The notes under the pieces: generated by a model
The model's database searches: none
Told to the model about the DNA's origin: nothing
What the model saw: the letters and a program-made list of their open reading frames with translations, nothing else
NCBI GenBank assembly: GCA_025559845.1
Contig: CP048470.1
Span: 2,031,001-2,095,000 of the forward strand
Source: Agrobacterium tumefaciens
Lineage (GTDB): Bacteria; Pseudomonadota; Alphaproteobacteria; Rhizobiales; Rhizobiaceae
Reading direction: 5' to 3'
DNA: 64,000 nt
Part shown: positions 39,812-50,037 of the stretch, one piece after another
How positions within the stretch are numbered: position 1 is the stretch's first letter
Layout: each line of letters begins with the position of its first letter
Translations under genes and position numbers: made by a program

Positions 39812-41122
39812 GTGAGTACAGGTTTTTTCGGCGACATCAGCAAGATCAAATACGAGGGCCCGGACAGCACCAATCCGTTGGCTTTCCGTCACTACAATCC
39901 CGATGAGATTGTTGGTGGCAAGCGCATGGAGGACCATCTGCGCTTTGCCGTCGCCTATTGGCATTCGTTTGCCTGGGAGGGTAGCGATCCTTTCGGCGGA
40001 CGTACCTTCGACCGGCCTTGGTTCGGGGACGATATGGCGAAGGCAAAGCTGAAAGCCGATGTGGCTTTCGAAATGTTCAGCCTGCTCGGCGCGCCCTATT
40101 ATTGCTTCCACGACGCCGATGCGCGCCCGGAAGGAAAGAACTTTGCCGAGAGCACGAAGAACCTCAACGAAATCGTTGATTATCTTCAGAAAAAGCAGGA
40201 AGAAACCGGAGTTAAGCTCCTGTGGGGTACAGCAAACCTGTTTTCCAACCGGCGCTTTATGTCGGGTGCCTCGACCAACCCTGACCCGGATGTGTTTGCC
40301 TATTCGGCTGCGACCATCAAGACCTGCATGGATGCGACCATGAAGCTTGGTGGTGAAAACTACGTTCTCTGGGGCGGACGTGAAGGTTATGAGACGCTTC
40401 TCAATACCGACCTGAAACGTGAGTTCGACCAGATGGCGCGCATGCTGCACATGGTCGTCGAGTACAAATACAAGATTGGTTTCAAGGGTACGATCCTCGT
40501 GGAGCCGAAGCCACAGGAGCCGACCAAGCACCAGTACGATTACGACGTCGCCACCGTCTATGGCTTCCTGAAGAAGTATGGCCTTGAAAACGAGGTCAAG
40601 ATGAACATCGAACAGGGCCATGCGATCCTTGCCGGGCACACATTCGAGCATGAGTTGGCATTGGCCTCGGCACTCGGCATCTTCGGTTCCATCGACATGA
40701 ACCGTAACGACTACCAGTCCGGCTGGGACACCGACCAGTTCCCGAACAATGTGCCGGAAATGGCGCTTGCCTACTATCAGGTTCTGCAGGCAGGTGGCTT
40801 CACCACGGGTGGTACAAACTTCGATTCGAAGTTGCGCCGTCAATCTCTTGATCCAGCGGATCTGTTGATCGGCCACATCGGCGGCATGGATTGCTGCGCA
40901 CGGGGCCTGAAGGCTGCGGCAAAGATGGTGGAAGATGGCGCCCTGTCGAAACCGCTTTCCGAGCGTTACGCCAAGTGGGATCAGCCTGAAGCACAAAAGA
41001 TGCTGCGCGGCGAATTGAAGCTTGAAGATATTGCTGCCAAGGTCGAGCGCGAAAACATCAATCCTGAACCGAAGTCCGGTCGTCAGGAGTATCTCGAAAA
41101 CGTCGTCAATCGTTACGTTTGA
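39812..41122 (+). CDS. xylA: Xylose isomerase
   Basis: A 436-residue class II xylose isomerase converting D-xylose to D-xylulose. Metal and catalytic motifs: FCFHDxD-like [13 protein letters not shown] near residue 100, the [16 protein letters not shown] segment near 231, and [11 protein letters not shown] near 270, followed by the [16 protein letters not shown] stretch. The start codon is GTG, well supported by AAGGAGG eight bases upstream. Terminator follows. Confidence 0.94.
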   Translation: MSTGFFGDISKIKYEGPDSTNPLAFRHYNPDEIVGGKRMEDHLRFAVAYWHSFAWEGSDPFGGRTFDRPWFGDDMAKAKLKADVAFEMFSLLGAPYYCFHDADARPEGKNFAESTKNLNEIVDYLQKKQEETGVKLLWGTANLFSNRRFMSGASTNPDPDVFAYSAATIKTCMDATMKLGGENYVLWGGREGYETLLNTDLKREFDQMARMLHMVVEYKYKIGFKGTILVEPKPQEPTKHQYDYDVATVYGFLKKYGLENEVKMNIEQGHAILAGHTFEHELALASALGIFGSIDMNRNDYQSGWDTDQFPNNVPEMALAYYQVLQAGGFTTGGTNFDSKLRRQSLDPADLLIGHIGGMDCCARGLKAAAKMVEDGALSKPLSERYAKWDQPEAQKMLRGELKLEDIAAKVERENINPEPKSGRQEYLENVVNRYV

Positions 41123-41147
41123 TCTGCTAGTCCTATCGAACGATTTG

Positions 41148-41176
41148 AGAGGCGGGAGGATTTCCCGCCTCTTTTT
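41148..41176 (+). terminator. xylA terminator
   Basis: GAGGCGGGA (41149-41157)/TCCCGCCTC (41163-41171) followed by T5. Confidence 0.9.
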
Positions 41177-41356
41177 CGTTTCGCCATCACGAACCGCCGA
41201 CCCATTGTTCGATAACACCTGCAAGCGCTTTGGATATTTGATGAGGCAAATTTCTGAAACGTTGCAGAATTGCGTTGCTGTTGGCTGTACCTGCTTCCCA
41301 ACATCGTCTAAACCTCCATCAACCTTCCTTTAGGCATGACAGAGAGGGCTTGTCCT

Positions 41357-42730
41357 ATGACCGATCCCAAGGTGCTTGCAGCACGCTTCCCCGGTGACTT
41401 CCTGTTCGGTGTTGCGACCGCATCCTTCCAGATTGAAGGCGCCACGAAGGTCGATGGTCGAAAGCCGTCAATCTGGGATGCTTTTTGTAACATGCCGGGC
41501 CGCGTCTATAACCGCGATAACGGAGACGTCGCCTGCGACCACTACAACCGGCTGGAAGATGACCTCGATCTTATCAAGGCGATGGGTGTTGAAGCCTACA
41601 GGTTTTCGATTGCGTGGCCACGGATCATTCCAGATGGCTTTGGCCCGATCAATGAAAAAGGCCTGGATTTTTACGACCGGTTGGTCGACGGATGCAAGGC
41701 GCGCGGTATCAAGACCTACGCAACGCTCTACCACTGGGATTTGCCGTTGACGTTGATGGGTGACGGTGGCTGGACGGCGCGCTCAACGGCCCATGCATTT
41801 CACCGTTACGCCAAAACAGTGATGGCTCGCTTGGGCGACCGTCTGGATGCGGTTGCCACCTTCAATGAACCCTGGTGCGCGGTATGGCTCAGTCACCTTT
41901 ATGGCATTCACGCACCGGGCGAGCGCAACATGCAAGCAGCACTCGCCGCCATGCACCATATCAATCTGGCTCATGGTCTTGGTGTCGAGGCTTCACGCCA
42001 TGTCGCGCCTAAGGTTCCTGTCGGTCTGGTGCTGAACGCCCATTCCGTTATCCCCGCGTCGGACAGTCAGGCCGACCACAACGCTGCCGAGCGTGCTTTC
42101 CAGTTCCATAATGGTGCATTCTTCGATCCTGTCTTCAAGGGCGAATACCCCAAGGAAATGATGGAGGCACTTGGAGATCGCATGCCGATCGTCGAGGCGG
42201 ACGACCTCTCGATCATCTCGCAGAAACTGGACTGGTGGGGTCTCAATTATTATACCCCTATGCGAGTTGCGGACGATGCGTCTGTTGATGCCGAGTTTCC
42301 TGCAACCAAAGCAGCTCCCTTTATCAGCGATGTCAAAACGGACATTGGCTGGGAGGTCTATTCGCCAGCACTTGCCTCGCTGGTGGAGGAGCTTTACGCG
42401 CGGTATGAATTGCCCGATTGCTACATCACCGAAAACGGCGCGTGTTACAATATGGGCGTTGAAGACGGGGAGGTGAATGACCAGCCACGTCTCGACTATT
42501 ATGCAGATCACCTTTCTGTCGTGTCCGACCTTATCAAGGGCGGTTACCCCATGCGTGGCTATTTTGCCTGGAGTTTGATGGATAATTTCGAATGGGCTGA
42601 AGGGTATCGTATGCGGTTCGGCCTCGTTCACGTCGATTACGATACGCAGGTCCGCACACTCAAGAAAAGTGGCAAATGGTACAGTGCGCTGGCGTCTGAG
42701 TTTCCCAAAGGCAATCATCGGAAATCATAA
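41357..42730 (+). CDS. bglA: GH1 beta-glucosidase
   Basis: A 457-residue glycoside hydrolase family 1 enzyme. Acid/base Glu in TFNEPWCAVW near residue 170, nucleophile Glu in YITENGACYN near 360, and the aglycone Trp segment (EWAEGYRMRFGLVHVDY) near 415 are intact. No signal peptide, so it acts in the cytoplasm on imported beta-glucosides or cellobiose-like sugars. In-frame ATG at 41336 is an alternative start without a proper ribosome binding site; 41357 has GAGGG upstream. Confidence 0.9.
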   Translation: MTDPKVLAARFPGDFLFGVATASFQIEGATKVDGRKPSIWDAFCNMPGRVYNRDNGDVACDHYNRLEDDLDLIKAMGVEAYRFSIAWPRIIPDGFGPINEKGLDFYDRLVDGCKARGIKTYATLYHWDLPLTLMGDGGWTARSTAHAFHRYAKTVMARLGDRLDAVATFNEPWCAVWLSHLYGIHAPGERNMQAALAAMHHINLAHGLGVEASRHVAPKVPVGLVLNAHSVIPASDSQADHNAAERAFQFHNGAFFDPVFKGEYPKEMMEALGDRMPIVEADDLSIISQKLDWWGLNYYTPMRVADDASVDAEFPATKAAPFISDVKTDIGWEVYSPALASLVEELYARYELPDCYITENGACYNMGVEDGEVNDQPRLDYYADHLSVVSDLIKGGYPMRGYFAWSLMDNFEWAEGYRMRFGLVHVDYDTQVRTLKKSGKWYSALASEFPKGNHRKS

Positions 42731-42889
42731 GTAGACAAAATTATCAGTCTTGCTGATTTTTTTTGACGGTAACCTTTTGGTGCCTGCTTGTGCGGACGCG
42801 TCTTTGCCCTATCTCAGTCCGGCCACGACCAAACGTGGCGCCTTCGTACCGCCGGGCGAGGGTTGATCCTCCCAAGGGAATATACGGAC

Positions 42890-43519
42890 ATGCTTATCGA
42901 AAAACTCAACTGGCGTTACGCCACCAAGAAGATGGACCCCTCCAAGGCCGTTTCGGAAGACAAGGTGGAGCGTATCATTGAGGCAGCACGCCTTGCACCA
43001 ACCTCAAGCGGCCTCCAGCCCTTCGAAGTCATCGTTGTCACAGACCCGGACGTGCGCGCAAATATTCAGGCGATTGCCTGGAACCAGGCGCAGGTCACGG
43101 ACGGTTCGCATCTTCTCGTTTTCGCAGCCTGGGACAATTATACGACCGACCGCATCAACCATATGTTCGATCTGGTCAACGAAGAGCGCGGTTTCAGGAA
43201 CGAGGGATGGGAAGCCTATCGCCAGAAACTGCTTGCTGCCTATCCGGACCGCGACGCGGAAGTGAATTTTGAACATGCCGCCCGCCAGGCTTACATTGCC
43301 TTCGGCATGGCCGTTGCTCAGGCGGCTTTCGAAGGGGTCGATTCAACCCCGATGGAAGGTTTTGATCCTGCCGAACTCGACAAGATTCTCGGCCTTCGCG
43401 AGAAGGGACTGCGTTCCGTGACGATTTTGCCGCTTGGTTATCGTCAACCGGACGGTGACTGGCTCGTTGATCTCAAGAAGGTTCGTCGTCCGCTCGATCA
43501 ATTTGTCAGCCGCGTGTAA
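42890..43519 (+). CDS. Nitroreductase-family NAD(P)H:FMN oxidoreductase
   Basis: A 209-residue FMN-dependent nitroreductase of the NfsB type: the FMN-contact segments MLIEKLNWRYATKKMDPSK, AARLAPTSSGLQPFEVI and the C-terminal TILPLGYRQPDGDWLV are typical. The frame is open upstream to 42788 but the conserved N-terminus begins at the ATG at 42890. Likely reduces quinones, nitroaromatics or similar electrophiles. Monocistronic as far as visible. Confidence 0.85.
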   Translation: MLIEKLNWRYATKKMDPSKAVSEDKVERIIEAARLAPTSSGLQPFEVIVVTDPDVRANIQAIAWNQAQVTDGSHLLVFAAWDNYTTDRINHMFDLVNEERGFRNEGWEAYRQKLLAAYPDRDAEVNFEHAARQAYIAFGMAVAQAAFEGVDSTPMEGFDPAELDKILGLREKGLRSVTILPLGYRQPDGDWLVDLKKVRRPLDQFVSRV

Positions 43520-43871
43520 CCAAGACAACGCTTCCAGCAAACACGGGCACTACAACTCCCTCGGAAACGTTGAAGGTGCCTCAAGCCTCTCCAAGGATAC
43601 CTCGTTCGCACGGTCTTGGAGCTTTGCGGTAGATTTTTTCGTCCATGTGGAATAAACGAAAAATCATCCCTGTAAAAAGATGACGCATGCGGGCAAACAT
43701 GCGTCATCCAAGTGCCGCTCTGCGGTATCGACAAGTGAAAGCCTGACGCAATGACCCGGAAAATCCTCTGTAATCGAATGTGCGCCGAAGTCGCATGAAG
43801 AACGCGGTACCGTCCGCGACAGGATTTTTTAAGACCCGATCCGTCAAGAGTTTTCACACCGAGAGTTTTCA
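43520..43871. other. Structured leader region of metN
   Basis: A 352-base gap without a credible gene. It holds a perfect 11-bp inverted repeat GATGACGCATG (43679-43689)/CATGCGTCATC (43698-43708), loop CGGGCAAA. A second short stem CGCGG (43803-43807)/CCGCG (43814-43818) is followed six bases later by T6 (43825-43830), 40 bases before the metN start. I looked for the conserved core of SAM-II (the GCTAAA box) and did not find it, so a riboswitch is possible but not identified. Confidence 0.5.
43679..43708 (-). terminator. Terminator-like hairpin with minus-strand polarity
   Basis: The 11-bp perfect stem at 43679-43689/43698-43708 is followed by five T only when read on the minus strand (A5 at 43674-43678 on the plus strand). 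There is no annotated minus-strand gene to its right. A CTTGAC lies on the minus strand at about 43844-43849, so a small minus-strand RNA ending here is conceivable. Confidence 0.4.
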
Positions 43872-44972
43872 ATGAGTTTTGCAGTTCACGCGGCCATTCC
43901 CGCGCCCCCGGAGCAGGCGGTGTTGGACCAGATGGTCGTTTTCGAAGGTGTAACAAAAACCTTTGGCGCCACCGGCGGAAAAACCGGATTTGCCGCGCTT
44001 GCGGGAATTGACTACGTCGTTCCGAAAGGCTCGATCACCGGCATTATCGGCCGTTCGGGTGCTGGCAAGTCCACGCTGATCCGCTTGGCCAATGGGCTCG
44101 AAAAGCCCTCTACCGGACGTGTGGTTGTAGACGGTGTAGATGTATCCGCACTGGATGAAGCTGGTCTGCGCACGCTTCGGCGATCGGTAGGTATGATTTT
44201 TCAACACTTTAACCTGCTTTCTTCGCGCACCGCTTTCGACAATGTGGCGCTGCCATTGGAAATCGCCGGTGTTGGCAAAAAGGAAATTGAGGCCAAGGTT
44301 ACGCCGCTGCTCGAACTCGTCGGTCTGTCCGATAAGGCAAAGCGTTACCCTGCGGAATTGTCCGGCGGTCAGAAGCAGCGTGTCGGTATCGCGCGCGCGC
44401 TTGCCACATCGCCGAAACTGTTGCTCTCCGACGAGGCTACCTCCGCTCTCGACCCGGAAACAACTCAATCCATCCTGGAGCTGCTGAAGCGCATCAATGC
44501 CGAACTTGGCCTGACTGTTCTTCTTATTACCCATGAGATGGAAGTGGTTAAGACCATTGCCTCTCAAGTCGCTGTTATCGACAAGGGTTTGATTGTCGAG
44601 CAGGGTCGCACTTTCGATATCTTCACCGCACCGAAGCACGAGACGACGCGTAGCCTGTTGTCGTCTTCGGTTGGCGTGAAACTGCCGCACTGGGTCACGT
44701 CAGGACTGAAGCCGCAACCGGCGGCTGGAGACCGGGTGCTGGTGCGTCTGGTGTTTTTTGGGGAAACGGCGTTTCAGCCGCTGACCGCCCGTCTCGTCAG
44801 CGAAATCGGCCCCGACGTCAATATTCTCGCTGGAACGATAGAGGAGATTTCCGGAGAACCCTTCGGGTCGCTCGTTGTGTCTTATCCAGCCTCACCTGAA
44901 GTGGCTGCACGCGCCAGCGCCTTTTATGCAGAAACCGGACTTCACACGGAGGTGCTCGGTTATGTCGCCTGA
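43872..44972 (+). CDS. metN: Methionine ABC transporter ATP-binding protein
   Basis: A 366-residue ATPase: Walker [10 protein letters not shown] near residue 61, signature [10 protein letters not shown], Walker [13 protein letters not shown], and a C-terminal NIL domain (about 275-366) through which methionine inhibits transport. An ATG at residue 21 (MVVFEG) is an alternative start; the chosen one has GAGAG at correct spacing. Its end overlaps metI by 11 bases. Confidence 0.9.
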   Translation: MSFAVHAAIPAPPEQAVLDQMVVFEGVTKTFGATGGKTGFAALAGIDYVVPKGSITGIIGRSGAGKSTLIRLANGLEKPSTGRVVVDGVDVSALDEAGLRTLRRSVGMIFQHFNLLSSRTAFDNVALPLEIAGVGKKEIEAKVTPLLELVGLSDKAKRYPAELSGGQKQRVGIARALATSPKLLLSDEATSALDPETTQSILELLKRINAELGLTVLLITHEMEVVKTIASQVAVIDKGLIVEQGRTFDIFTAPKHETTRSLLSSSVGVKLPHWVTSGLKPQPAAGDRVLVRLVFFGETAFQPLTARLVSEIGPDVNILAGTIEEISGEPFGSLVVSYPASPEVAARASAFYAETGLHTEVLGYVA

Positions 44973-45630
44973 AATGCTTTTCAACCTTCTGTCCAAGGGG
45001 CTTCTGCAGACGCTGCACATGGTTGCCGTCGCAGGCATCGTCGGCTCGATCCTCGGTGTTCCGCTCGGTGTCTTCCTTGCCACCAGTGGCAAGGGCGAAC
45101 TTTTTGCTGCGCCGATGTCAAACCGCATTCTCGGCCTGATCGTCAACGCGGCCCGTTCCACCCCCTTCATCATTCTCGTGGTTGCGATTATTCCATTCAC
45201 CCGGCTCGTGGCCGGTACGTCCATCGGTACCAATGCGGCAATCGTGCCGTTGACGGTTGCAACCGTGCCATTCATCGCGCGTCTTGTCGAAGCGGCCATT
45301 CGCGAAGTTGACAAAGGGCTTATTGAAGCTGCCCGTGCCATGGGTGCGACCCCATTGCAGATTGTAATGAAGGTTTTGCTTGCGGAGGCAAAGCCCGGCA
45401 TCACCTTGGCGCTGACCCTGACGCTTGTTAGCCTGATCGGTTATTCCGCCATGGTCGGTGCGGTCGGTGGCGGTGGGCTCGGCGACCTCGGCATTCGCTA
45501 TGGCTATCAGCGTTTTATGCCGGACGTGATGCTGGTGGTCGTTCTGGTCCTGATCGTGCTCGTGCAGCTTGTCCAGAGCGCCGGCGACGCACTTGCCCGC
45601 AGCTTCGATAAACGCAACCGGAAATCCTGA
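44962..45630 (+). CDS. metI: Methionine ABC transporter permease
   Basis: A 222-residue permease with five hydrophobic segments and the EAA loop [21 protein letters not shown]. It starts inside the metN end, behind GGAGG at 44948-44952, so translation is coupled. Confidence 0.9.
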   Translation: MSPEMLFNLLSKGLLQTLHMVAVAGIVGSILGVPLGVFLATSGKGELFAAPMSNRILGLIVNAARSTPFIILVVAIIPFTRLVAGTSIGTNAAIVPLTVATVPFIARLVEAAIREVDKGLIEAARAMGATPLQIVMKVLLAEAKPGITLALTLTLVSLIGYSAMVGAVGGGGLGDLGIRYGYQRFMPDVMLVVVLVLIVLVQLVQSAGDALARSFDKRNRKS

Positions 45631-45674
45631 TTTCATTCATTAACTTATAACGACAAAACCCAAGGAGACACCCA

Positions 45675-46454
45675 ATGAAAAAACTCATTATCGCGGCTTC
45701 GCTCGCAGCCTTGTTTTCGGCGGGCTCCGCGCTTGCTGAAACCATCAAGATCGGTGTGACACCGGCTGAACATGCCCAGATCATGGAGCAGGTGAAGACG
45801 ATCGCTGCAAAGAAGGGTCTGGATCTCGATATCATCGAGTTCTCCGACTACGTGGTTCCCAACCAGGCCTTGGCCGATGGAGAGCTTCAGGCGAACTCTT
45901 TCCAGCACCAGCCTTATCTCGACAACCAGATCGCTGATCGCAAGTTCGATCTCATCAGCGTCGGTACCACGATCACCACACCAATGGGCGTGTATTCGAA
46001 GAAGGTGAAGAGCCTTGATGAACTCAAGGACGGTGCAACGATCGGTATTCCGAACGACCCAACCAATGGCGGTCGTGCACTTCTGGTTCTGGCCTCCAAG
46101 GGCGTGCTCAAGGTCAACCCAGACGTCGGTCTGAAGGTGACCCCTGCCGACATCACCGAGAACCCGAAGAACATCCAGATCATCGAACTGGACGCCGCAC
46201 AGCTTCCCCGTTCGCTGGATGATACGGATGCCTCGGTGATCAACACGAACTATGCCACGGCAGCAGGCCTCAACCCGAAGAAGGACTCGATCGCGATCGA
46301 GAGCGAAAAGTCGCCTTATGCGAACATCATCGCAATCAACGCCAAGGACAAGGATGCACCATGGGTAAAGACCCTGGTTGAATCTTACCAGAGCCCGGAA
46401 GTGAAGGCTTTCATCCTTGAAAAGTACAACGGTACGGTCATTCCGTCCTGGTAA
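45675..46454 (+). CDS. metQ: Methionine-binding protein
   Basis: A 259-residue NlpA/MetQ-family binding protein. The signal peptide ends ...GSALAETIK with no lipobox cysteine, so it should be free in the periplasm rather than a lipoprotein as in E. coli. The body has VTPAEHAQIM, NSFQHQPYLDNQ and VINTNYATAAGL, typical of the family. Terminator follows. Confidence 0.9.
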   Translation: MKKLIIAASLAALFSAGSALAETIKIGVTPAEHAQIMEQVKTIAAKKGLDLDIIEFSDYVVPNQALADGELQANSFQHQPYLDNQIADRKFDLISVGTTITTPMGVYSKKVKSLDELKDGATIGIPNDPTNGGRALLVLASKGVLKVNPDVGLKVTPADITENPKNIQIIELDAAQLPRSLDDTDASVINTNYATAAGLNPKKDSIAIESEKSPYANIIAINAKDKDAPWVKTLVESYQSPEVKAFILEKYNGTVIPSW

Positions 46455-46498
46455 TAGCTGATCCGGTATTCGCCGGATGACAACTGCGACGAACGAAA

Positions 46499-46527
46499 AC
46501 CTCCCCCGCGATGCGGGGGAGGTCTTT
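46499..46527 (+). terminator. metNIQ terminator
   Basis: Eleven-base stem (46499-46509 with 46513-46523; CCTCCCCC/GGGGGAGG core), three-base loop, then CTTTCTTT. Confidence 0.85.
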
Positions 46528-46660
46528 CTTTGCGCTGATCGGGACGGGTATGCACTGAGACTACCGTTTTGTACCTGTGTTTTTTTGGGTCGCGGTCGTC
46601 GCGCGGTTTAACCGGTTTTGAATGTTTCCTTCGCAAGATGATGCTTTCGAAGGGGAAATT

Positions 46661-48865
46661 ATGCGGATTGTACCGCGGGGGATAGTCAGACACTTGCGCA
46701 TTGGCCGACGGGCAGCCGTTGGAGCCGTGTTGTTTGCGTTCGCCCTGGTTCTTTTCGTCGTGACCGCCCTTGTGTTGTCTGCTGTCGGCCAGATCAAGGA
46801 TCAGGCGAATGCGCTGGACAATCTACGCCTGAAAGAGACGACATCAGGCGCATTGATGACGCTTCGCAATCAACTTGATGCAACATTGACAGATTATGCC
46901 GTGCGCAATGACGCTGCCGAGTTTGTCTATGCCCCTGACAGGTTCGATTGGCTTGCAAGCAATTACGGCAAGGCAAGTGGGCCGGGGAAACTGTTCGATA
47001 CGGCCATCGTGCTCGATCAGGACGGCCGTGTGCGTATGGCCTATCACGATGGCATGCCGATCTCCTGGCCGGAAGAAAGTTATCTGCCTGGAGGTTGGGG
47101 GAAGATGCTCGCTCAGGTGCAGGAAATGCGTCCCGGTCACTGGTCTCAGATGTCCGGGTTCGTCAAGACCGACCATGGCATCGCGGCTGCCGGCGTTGCG
47201 CTGATCCGGAACAAATCCGGTGAGTTGCCCTCAGCCGAAAATGAGCGACGGTATCTTCTTCTTGCCCGCCATTTTACAAAGCCGCTGGTCGATAGGCTGG
47301 CTCGGACCTACGTCGTCGATGGCCTCGAACTTGAGCCCACCAATGTCGAAGGCGCCAACGCTGTCGATATCGTCAATCCGCTCGGCGAGATCGTGGCCAA
47401 GATGGGCTGGCGTTCACGATTGCCGGGTGATGTCAGTTTCCACGGTGCGCGACCTATAATCTTCACCGCACTTGGAGTCGTAGGCACCTTTTTTATTGTA
47501 CTGCTCATCGTTGGTTCGACGACACTTGACCGTCTGAAGGCCGATGAGGCGGCTGCGCGCGATGAGGCACTCCGTGATCGACTGAGCGGGTTGACGAACC
47601 GAAACGGCCTGTTTCTCAAACTCGCCCGCATGGTCCGCTCTGCTCGTCATCACAGGACGGATGTGCTGCTTCTTTATCTCGATCTCGATGGCTTCAAGGA
47701 AATCAACGATTCCTATGGTCATGCTGCCGGTGATCGTCTTATCAAGGGCGTCGCAGCAGCCTTTGAGGTTCTCGTCCCGGAGCACGCCGTCCTGGCGCGA
47801 TTGGGCGGGGACGAATTTGCCATCGCAATTCAGGGCGGCGACGTGCGCGAGGACGGGCGAAAGCTCTGCCGTTCCATACTCGAGCTTTTTACCGAGCCTT
47901 TCAGCATCGGCGAGCGAGTAGCGAGCATTGGCTGCAGCATTGGTATTTCAATTTCGACCGCCGGTGAGATCGACGGCGAGGAACTTGTGCGTCGCGCCGA
48001 TATGGCCATGTATCAGGCAAAGGAGGGCGGACGCGGGCGCTATGTTGCCTATGACGAGAAAATGGACGCACTGCGGGAAGAAAAGCTGCAGCTCGAAGCC
48101 GATCTCAGACGAGCAATTGGTAACGGGGAAATTTCTCTGGTCTACCAACCTGTCGTCAACGCCGCGACCCGGACGATCACGAGTGTCGAGGCGTTGGCAC
48201 GTTGGAACCGTCCAGGCGTCGGGCCTGTCGCACCCGATATCTTCATCGCAGCCGCCGAGACAAGTGGTCTGATCGACAGGCTTGGTCTTTTTGTCTTGCA
48301 ACGTGCCTGTGAGGCTGCGCAGCAGTGGCCATCGATAAGGCTGTCGGTCAATATATCGCCTGTGCAGTTCCGCAATCCGGCTTTCGCAGGGTATGTCGCT
48401 GACATATTGAAGCACACCGGCACGACGCCAGATCGGTTGCGGCTGGAATTGACGGAAGGCTATTTCATCCAGCATCCAGAACGGGCGAACGTGGCGATCG
48501 ACAAGCTGAAACAGCTTGGTATCAGTATCGCACTCGACGATTTCGGAGCTGGATTTGCCAGCGTCGGCTATCTTCGTCGTTTCGGCTTCAATCGTATGAA
48601 GATAGATCGTTCGCTTGTCATGGCGTTGGAGCAGGGCGGCCGGTCACTCGACATGTTGCAGGCAACCGTTGCATTGGCACGCTCCCTCGACATTCCCGTT
48701 ACGGCTGAAGGCGTTGAAACCGAAGAACAGGCCGCGATCCTGCATCTGTGCGGTTGTGACGAACTGCAAGGCTATCTGTTTTCGCGGCCCGTTAGCGGTG
48801 AAAGAATCCGCGAACTGCTCCATGAACAGGATGCGCCGGTGGCCGAGATACGCCTGAAGGCCTAA
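46661..48865 (+). CDS. GGDEF-EAL cyclic-di-GMP signalling protein with CHASE4-like sensor
   Basis: A 734-residue membrane protein: spans near residues 20-45 and 265-285 flank a periplasmic sensor of about 220 residues (CHASE4-like, judging from its position, size and FVYAPDRFDWLASNYGK start). GGDEF follows (LARLGGDEFAIAI near residue 382) and then EAL (VEALARWNRP near 510). EAL catalytic residues look complete: Asn in LSVNISPVQF, Glu in LELTEGYF, the pair in ALDDFGAGFAS, Lys in MKIDRSLV, Glu in AEGVETEEQ. The GGDEF active site is intact but I see no RxxD inhibitory site before it. It could both make and break c-di-GMP; which activity dominates cannot be told. Start chosen for AAGGGGAA. Confidence 0.88.
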   Translation: MRIVPRGIVRHLRIGRRAAVGAVLFAFALVLFVVTALVLSAVGQIKDQANALDNLRLKETTSGALMTLRNQLDATLTDYAVRNDAAEFVYAPDRFDWLASNYGKASGPGKLFDTAIVLDQDGRVRMAYHDGMPISWPEESYLPGGWGKMLAQVQEMRPGHWSQMSGFVKTDHGIAAAGVALIRNKSGELPSAENERRYLLLARHFTKPLVDRLARTYVVDGLELEPTNVEGANAVDIVNPLGEIVAKMGWRSRLPGDVSFHGARPIIFTALGVVGTFFIVLLIVGSTTLDRLKADEAAARDEALRDRLSGLTNRNGLFLKLARMVRSARHHRTDVLLLYLDLDGFKEINDSYGHAAGDRLIKGVAAAFEVLVPEHAVLARLGGDEFAIAIQGGDVREDGRKLCRSILELFTEPFSIGERVASIGCSIGISISTAGEIDGEELVRRADMAMYQAKEGGRGRYVAYDEKMDALREEKLQLEADLRRAIGNGEISLVYQPVVNAATRTITSVEALARWNRPGVGPVAPDIFIAAAETSGLIDRLGLFVLQRACEAAQQWPSIRLSVNISPVQFRNPAFAGYVADILKHTGTTPDRLRLELTEGYFIQHPERANVAIDKLKQLGISIALDDFGAGFASVGYLRRFGFNRMKIDRSLVMALEQGGRSLDMLQATVALARSLDIPVTAEGVETEEQAAILHLCGCDELQGYLFSRPVSGERIRELLHEQDAPVAEIRLKA

Positions 48866-48968
48866 TTGCTTAAACGCGCATGATCGGGCTTGCAGACACG
48901 ATCTGTCTCATCCGTGACGACGGCCTGCCTTACATGAGGCCGGAACGATGCTGACGTTCCAGTCTGTC

Positions 48969-49925
48969 TCAGCGGCCCAGGTGCTTTTCGCCACGCTTCT
49001 TTGCGAGATCAATCTGTTGCTGGCGGTCACGGAAGCGCTGACGGTCATCGTCCGTCCTGTCATCATAACAACTCGGGCAGGATACACCTTCCTCGAACAG
49101 TGGTGACTGGCGCACTTCAGGGGTGATCGGATTACGGCACGCATGGCAGAGCTTGTGATCGCCTTCTGCAAGGCCGTGGACGACCGAGACGCGCTCGTCG
49201 AAGACGAAGCACGCGCCTTCCCACAAGCTTTCCTCCTCGGGCACTTCTTCCAGGTACTTAAGAATGCCGCCCTTTAGGTGGTACACCTCTTCGAAGCCTT
49301 GCTCTTTCATGAAGGCGGTTGCCTTCTCGCAACGAATGCCGCCTGTACAGTACATGGCGATCTTTGGCTTGTTGTGCAGGCGGGGGTTGTTCTTTACCCA
49401 GTCTGGAAACTCACGAAACGTTTTTGTCTGTGGGTCGACAGCGCCTTTGAAAACGCCGATGGCTGTTTCATAGTCGTTGCGCGTGTCGATCAAGATTGTA
49501 TCTGGGTCGGAGATAAGGGCATTCCAGTCCTGCGGAGCGACATACGTGCCAACAATTTGGTTGGGATCGATGTCCGGCACACCCATCGTGACGATCTCTT
49601 TTTTGAGCTTCACCTTCATGCGCACGAAGGGCATCTTGGATGCACGGCTTTCCTTGTGTTCAAGCGCGGTAAACTCCGGCTGGGCGCGCAGGAACGACAA
49701 GATGGCATGGATGCCTGCATCAGGCCCGGCGATCGTGCCGTTGATACCTTCCGCTGCCAGCAGCAACGTTCCTTTCACGCCGTTTTCCTGGCAAAGCCGG
49801 AAAAGCGGATCGCGCACGCTTTCGAACCGCGGGAAGCGGGCAAAATGATAAAGCGCAGCCACGAGAAAATCGCCAATGGCTCCCGGTGCGGCTTCCGGGC
49901 GAGAAGGAACAATGGTGTTGGTCAT
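48969..49925 (-). CDS. trhO: tRNA uridine(34) hydroxylase TrhO (rhodanese-type)
   Basis: A 318-residue YceA/TrhO protein: N-terminal acylphosphatase-like domain ([13 protein letters not shown]) and rhodanese domain with the active-site Cys in [11 protein letters not shown] near residue 190, then a C-terminal Cys-rich segment (CHACRNP ... SCPSCYDD) that could bind zinc. It makes 5-hydroxyuridine at the tRNA wobble position. Start at 49925 (MTNTIVPS) is by homologue length; the site upstream is weak. Confidence 0.85.
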   Translation of the reverse strand: MTNTIVPSRPEAAPGAIGDFLVAALYHFARFPRFESVRDPLFRLCQENGVKGTLLLAAEGINGTIAGPDAGIHAILSFLRAQPEFTALEHKESRASKMPFVRMKVKLKKEIVTMGVPDIDPNQIVGTYVAPQDWNALISDPDTILIDTRNDYETAIGVFKGAVDPQTKTFREFPDWVKNNPRLHNKPKIAMYCTGGIRCEKATAFMKEQGFEEVYHLKGGILKYLEEVPEEESLWEGACFVFDERVSVVHGLAEGDHKLCHACRNPITPEVRQSPLFEEGVSCPSCYDDRTDDDRQRFRDRQQQIDLAKKRGEKHLGR

Positions 49926-50037
49926 GGGCGCTGAAATACAGCGATGACGTCCGCAAAGCAATCCAAATCCACCTTTTAGAGGGCATTTGGCGGATTTTGA
50001 AATTCGTCAAATTTCCTGGACTGCGGGCGTTGCCCAC

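Noticed and set aside
39806..41224. 472-codon minus-strand open frame opposite xylA
   Set aside because: Antisense shadow of a canonical xylose isomerase; it also crosses the xylA terminator.
43520..43871. SAM-II riboswitch before metN
   Set aside because: I searched for the pseudoknot core and GCTAAA box and did not find them, so I annotate only a structured leader.
48921..48942. Inverted repeat CGGCCT/AGGCCG between the GGDEF-EAL gene and trhO
   Set aside because: Six-base stem with no T run; too weak to call a terminator.
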